Part shown: piece by piece, positions 62,015 to 64,000 of the stretch
How positions within the stretch are numbered: the first letter of the stretch is position 1
Layout: each line of letters begins with the position of its first letter
DNA from: Pseudomonas helvetica
Lineage (GTDB): Bacteria > Pseudomonadota > Gammaproteobacteria > Pseudomonadales > Pseudomonadaceae
Direction: 5' to 3'
Assembly (NCBI RefSeq): GCF_039908645.1
Contig: NZ_CP150917.1
Coordinates: 4,041,501 to 4,105,500, forward strand
Length of the DNA stretch: 64,000 bases
Notes under the pieces: model-generated
What the model saw: only the letters and a program-made list of their open reading frames with translations
The model's database searches: none
Told to the model about the DNA's origin: nothing
Program-made: the position numbers and the translations under genes

Positions 62015-63650
62015 GGGACAGCCAGTCCCCGGCCATGCCAACATCAAGACCCGTCGCTGGAGTATTTCGCTGGTATGGATCGTGCCGATCGTCGCAGTGC
62101 TGGTCGGGGTGTCCCTGGTGGTGCACAACATACTGCAACAAGGTCCAACCATCATTCTCAACTTCAAGACTGGCGAAGGTCTCATCGCCAACAAGACCGA
62201 GGTCAAATACCGCAACGTGGTGATCGGCCATGTCTCCGAGGTCGAATTGAGCGATGACCAGAAGAGCGTCAACGCCACGGTGAAACTCGTCAAACAGGCG
62301 GAATCCTTCACCCGCGAAGACTCGAAGTTCTGGGTCGTGCGGCCACGCATTGGTGCCGGCGGCGTGTCTGGATTTGACACGTTGCTCTCGGGCGCCTTTG
62401 TCGGTGCCGACGCCGGTCGCGCCGATGCCCGCGCCAAAACCTTCATAGGTCTTGAAGCCCCGCTCCCCCTAACCTTTGGTGAACCGGGCAAGCATTTCAT
62501 GTTGCACACCCAGGATCTCGGTTCACTGGAAATTGGCTCTCCTGTTTACTTCCGCAAGATCCCGGTGGGGCAAGTGGTCGCCTATACCCTGGATTCGGAG
62601 GGCAAGGGGGTGGATATCCAGGTCTTCGTCAAGGCGCCGAACGATGTCTACGTCACTGAAAACACTCGTTTCTGGAACGTCAGCGGTATCGCCATCGATG
62701 TGGGCGCCAATGGCTTTGCGTTCAAAACCGAGTCACTGTCAGCCTTGCTGGTGGGCGGAATTACCTTTCGTGCTCCAGACTACAGTCCCAACGACCAACC
62801 GGCGGCCGAAAACAGGAGCTTCGAGCTGTTCGACAATCAACAGACCGCCCTTGCCCCACCCAACGGCAAGGCGCAATTCCTGTCGCTGCGTTTCAATCAG
62901 GCGTTGCGCGGTTTGAAGGTGGATGCCCCCGTGGAATTCCAGGGACTGGATATCGGCAAGGTGGTCGCGATCAATCTGGACTACGATGAGAAGGCCCACA
63001 GTTTCCCCATCAACGTGGGCATCGTGATCTATCCGCAACGTCTGGGCCAGGCCCATATCAAGATGCTGAAGGCCCTGAACTACAACCCCGACGACGAACA
63101 GGCGGTTAATCGACTCATGGGCAGCTTTGTCGAAAACGGCCTGCGCGCCCAGGCCCGCAGTGGCAATTTGTTGACCGGACAGCTGTACATTGCACTGGAT
63201 TTCTTCCCTAAAGCCGAAAAAGTTGCCTTCGACCCCAACGCCCGGCCAATGCGGATACCCACTGTTCCTGCGAGCCTCGAGCAGTTGCAAGAGCAGTTTC
63301 AGGCAGTGATCGAAAAGATCAACAAACTGCCGATCGAGCGCATCGCCAACAACCTTGATGACAACCTGACAGAACTGCGTAAAAGCCTCAAACAAGTCAA
63401 CAGCACGACACTGCCAAGTGTACAGAACACCTTGCAGGACTTGAGTAAAACCCTGCAATCGGCCAGCTCGACCCTCGCCGAAGGCTCGCCACAACGTGAG
63501 CAATTGAGTGGAACCCTGGACGAACTCGGGCGCGCATCACGCTCGCTGCGTGAATTGTCAGACTACCTGACTCGTCATCCAGAATCCCTGTTGCGCGGGC
63601 GCCCCAAAGGTGCCCCTACACAAGACCTGCAGCCGTCTTCGAGCAACTGA
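61995..63650 (+). CDS. pqiB: MCE family intermembrane transport protein PqiB
   Basis: This 551-residue protein has an N-terminal membrane anchor (WSISLVWIVPIVAVLVGVSLVV) and three MCE domains (around 45-145, 160-255 and 285-385), followed by a long coiled-coil tail (about 430-540). MCE rings stack into a tube across the periplasm for lipid movement. AAGGAGG precedes the ATG. Confidence 0.92.
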   Translation: MESQAAEGQPVPGHANIKTRRWSISLVWIVPIVAVLVGVSLVVHNILQQGPTIILNFKTGEGLIANKTEVKYRNVVIGHVSEVELSDDQKSVNATVKLVKQAESFTREDSKFWVVRPRIGAGGVSGFDTLLSGAFVGADAGRADARAKTFIGLEAPLPLTFGEPGKHFMLHTQDLGSLEIGSPVYFRKIPVGQVVAYTLDSEGKGVDIQVFVKAPNDVYVTENTRFWNVSGIAIDVGANGFAFKTESLSALLVGGITFRAPDYSPNDQPAAENRSFELFDNQQTALAPPNGKAQFLSLRFNQALRGLKVDAPVEFQGLDIGKVVAINLDYDEKAHSFPINVGIVIYPQRLGQAHIKMLKALNYNPDDEQAVNRLMGSFVENGLRAQARSGNLLTGQLYIALDFFPKAEKVAFDPNARPMRIPTVPASLEQLQEQFQAVIEKINKLPIERIANNLDDNLTELRKSLKQVNSTTLPSVQNTLQDLSKTLQSASSTLAEGSPQREQLSGTLDELGRASRSLRELSDYLTRHPESLLRGRPKGAPTQDLQPSSSN

Positions 63651-63665
63651 CCCAGGAGCAAGCCC

Positions 63666-64000
63666 ATGGCTATTTCGCTGAAAGTTTCGTTGCTCAGCCT
63701 GGTGGTGTTGCTCGTCGCATGCCGCAGTGATCCGATTCATTACCATACCCTGATCCCGGCCCAGTTGGCCGCAGGCGCGCGTGGCAGCGCAGATATCCAG
63801 ATTGAGCGGGTCACCGTGCCGCCTCAGGTCGACCGCCCGCAAATCGTCATTCGTCAGGGCAACAGCGGCCTGGCAATTCTGGAAACCGAATGGTGGGGGG
63901 CCAGCCTGTCCGACGAGTTGAAAAGTGCCTTGCTCAATCAACTGTCTGGCACGACATCTCAGCGCGATGTCTCGCTGCGGGTCGATGTGCAGCGTTTTGA
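63666..64000 (+). CDS. pqiC: PqiC-like outer-membrane lipoprotein (3' end outside window)
   Basis: The frame is open to the window end (111 residues seen). It begins MAISLKVSLLSLVVLLVACR, a lipoprotein signal with the lipobox Cys19, then HYHTLIP, typical of the PqiC/YmbA (DUF330) family that docks PqiB to the outer membrane. AGGAG lies before the ATG, 15 bp after pqiB. Confidence 0.88.
   Translation, partial: MAISLKVSLLSLVVLLVACRSDPIHYHTLIPAQLAAGARGSADIQIERVTVPPQVDRPQIVIRQGNSGLAILETEWWGASLSDELKSALLNQLSGTTSQRDVSLRVDVQRF

Overview
The window reads as chromosomal DNA of a fluorescent-group Pseudomonas. Most genes are GC-rich with Pseudomonas-type codon use, Pseudomonas REP palindromes sit between genes, and several loci are typical of the genus (spu/puu polyamine genes, PolB, pqiABC, DUF3077, BenE plus serine hydroxymethyltransferase). 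No rRNA, tRNA or CRISPR array was seen. No integrase or transposase gene was seen either.

Layout. 0-1.2 kb: the end of an amidotransferase gene and a nucleotidyltransferase, a pair that resembles the CDP-phosphoramidate pathway. 1.2-8 kb: RidA, a diguanylate cyclase, cytochrome b561 with YceI, an rRNA-methylase-like protein, a RelB/YafQ toxin-antitoxin pair, a GNAT and a DUF3087 protein. 8.4-13.2 kb: a probable catabolic unit (flavin monooxygenase, Rid protein, DUF1028, ArgE-like deacylase) with a LysR regulator. 13.7-19.3 kb: exporters with an HxlR regulator, an amidase, a VOC protein and an HD hydrolase.

19.8-31 kb is accessory DNA with much lower GC in places. It holds a small secreted protein with an internal duplication, an OLD-type ATPase/TOPRIM nuclease followed by a coiled-coil membrane protein (possible defence pair), a decayed copy of the polyamine regulator, an alpha/beta hydrolase, a TetR/MFS pair with a large nested operator, a DapF-like epimerase lacking one catalytic cysteine, and small orphan genes separated by a repeated palindrome. 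31-34.6 kb is an isonitrile biosynthesis operon: isocyanide synthase, HAD phosphatase, and an isocyanide synthase fused to an Fe(II)/2-oxoglutarate dioxygenase. Next to it are an XRE/MmyB regulator, an MFS exporter and a SnoaL-like protein, and this block is bounded by a 60-bp direct repeat of a GNAT gene end. 39.3-41 kb is an orphan type VI module (Hcp, DUF4225-like effector, likely membrane immunity protein).

41-50.6 kb is polyamine uptake and gamma-glutamyl catabolism (PuuR, PuuB, PuuC, PuuA/SpuI, PuuD/SpuA, SpuFGH). The expected spuBCDE genes, including the solute-binding proteins, are absent and a REP pair lies at the gap. 50.7-55.1 kb: a MocR regulator facing a BenE transporter across an array of matching operators, a GMC oxidoreductase remnant, and serine hydroxymethyltransferase. 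55.3-64 kb: a molbindin, an aldo/keto reductase, DNA polymerase II, small proteins, a CBS protein, and a pqiA-pqiA-pqiB-pqiC operon cut by the window end.
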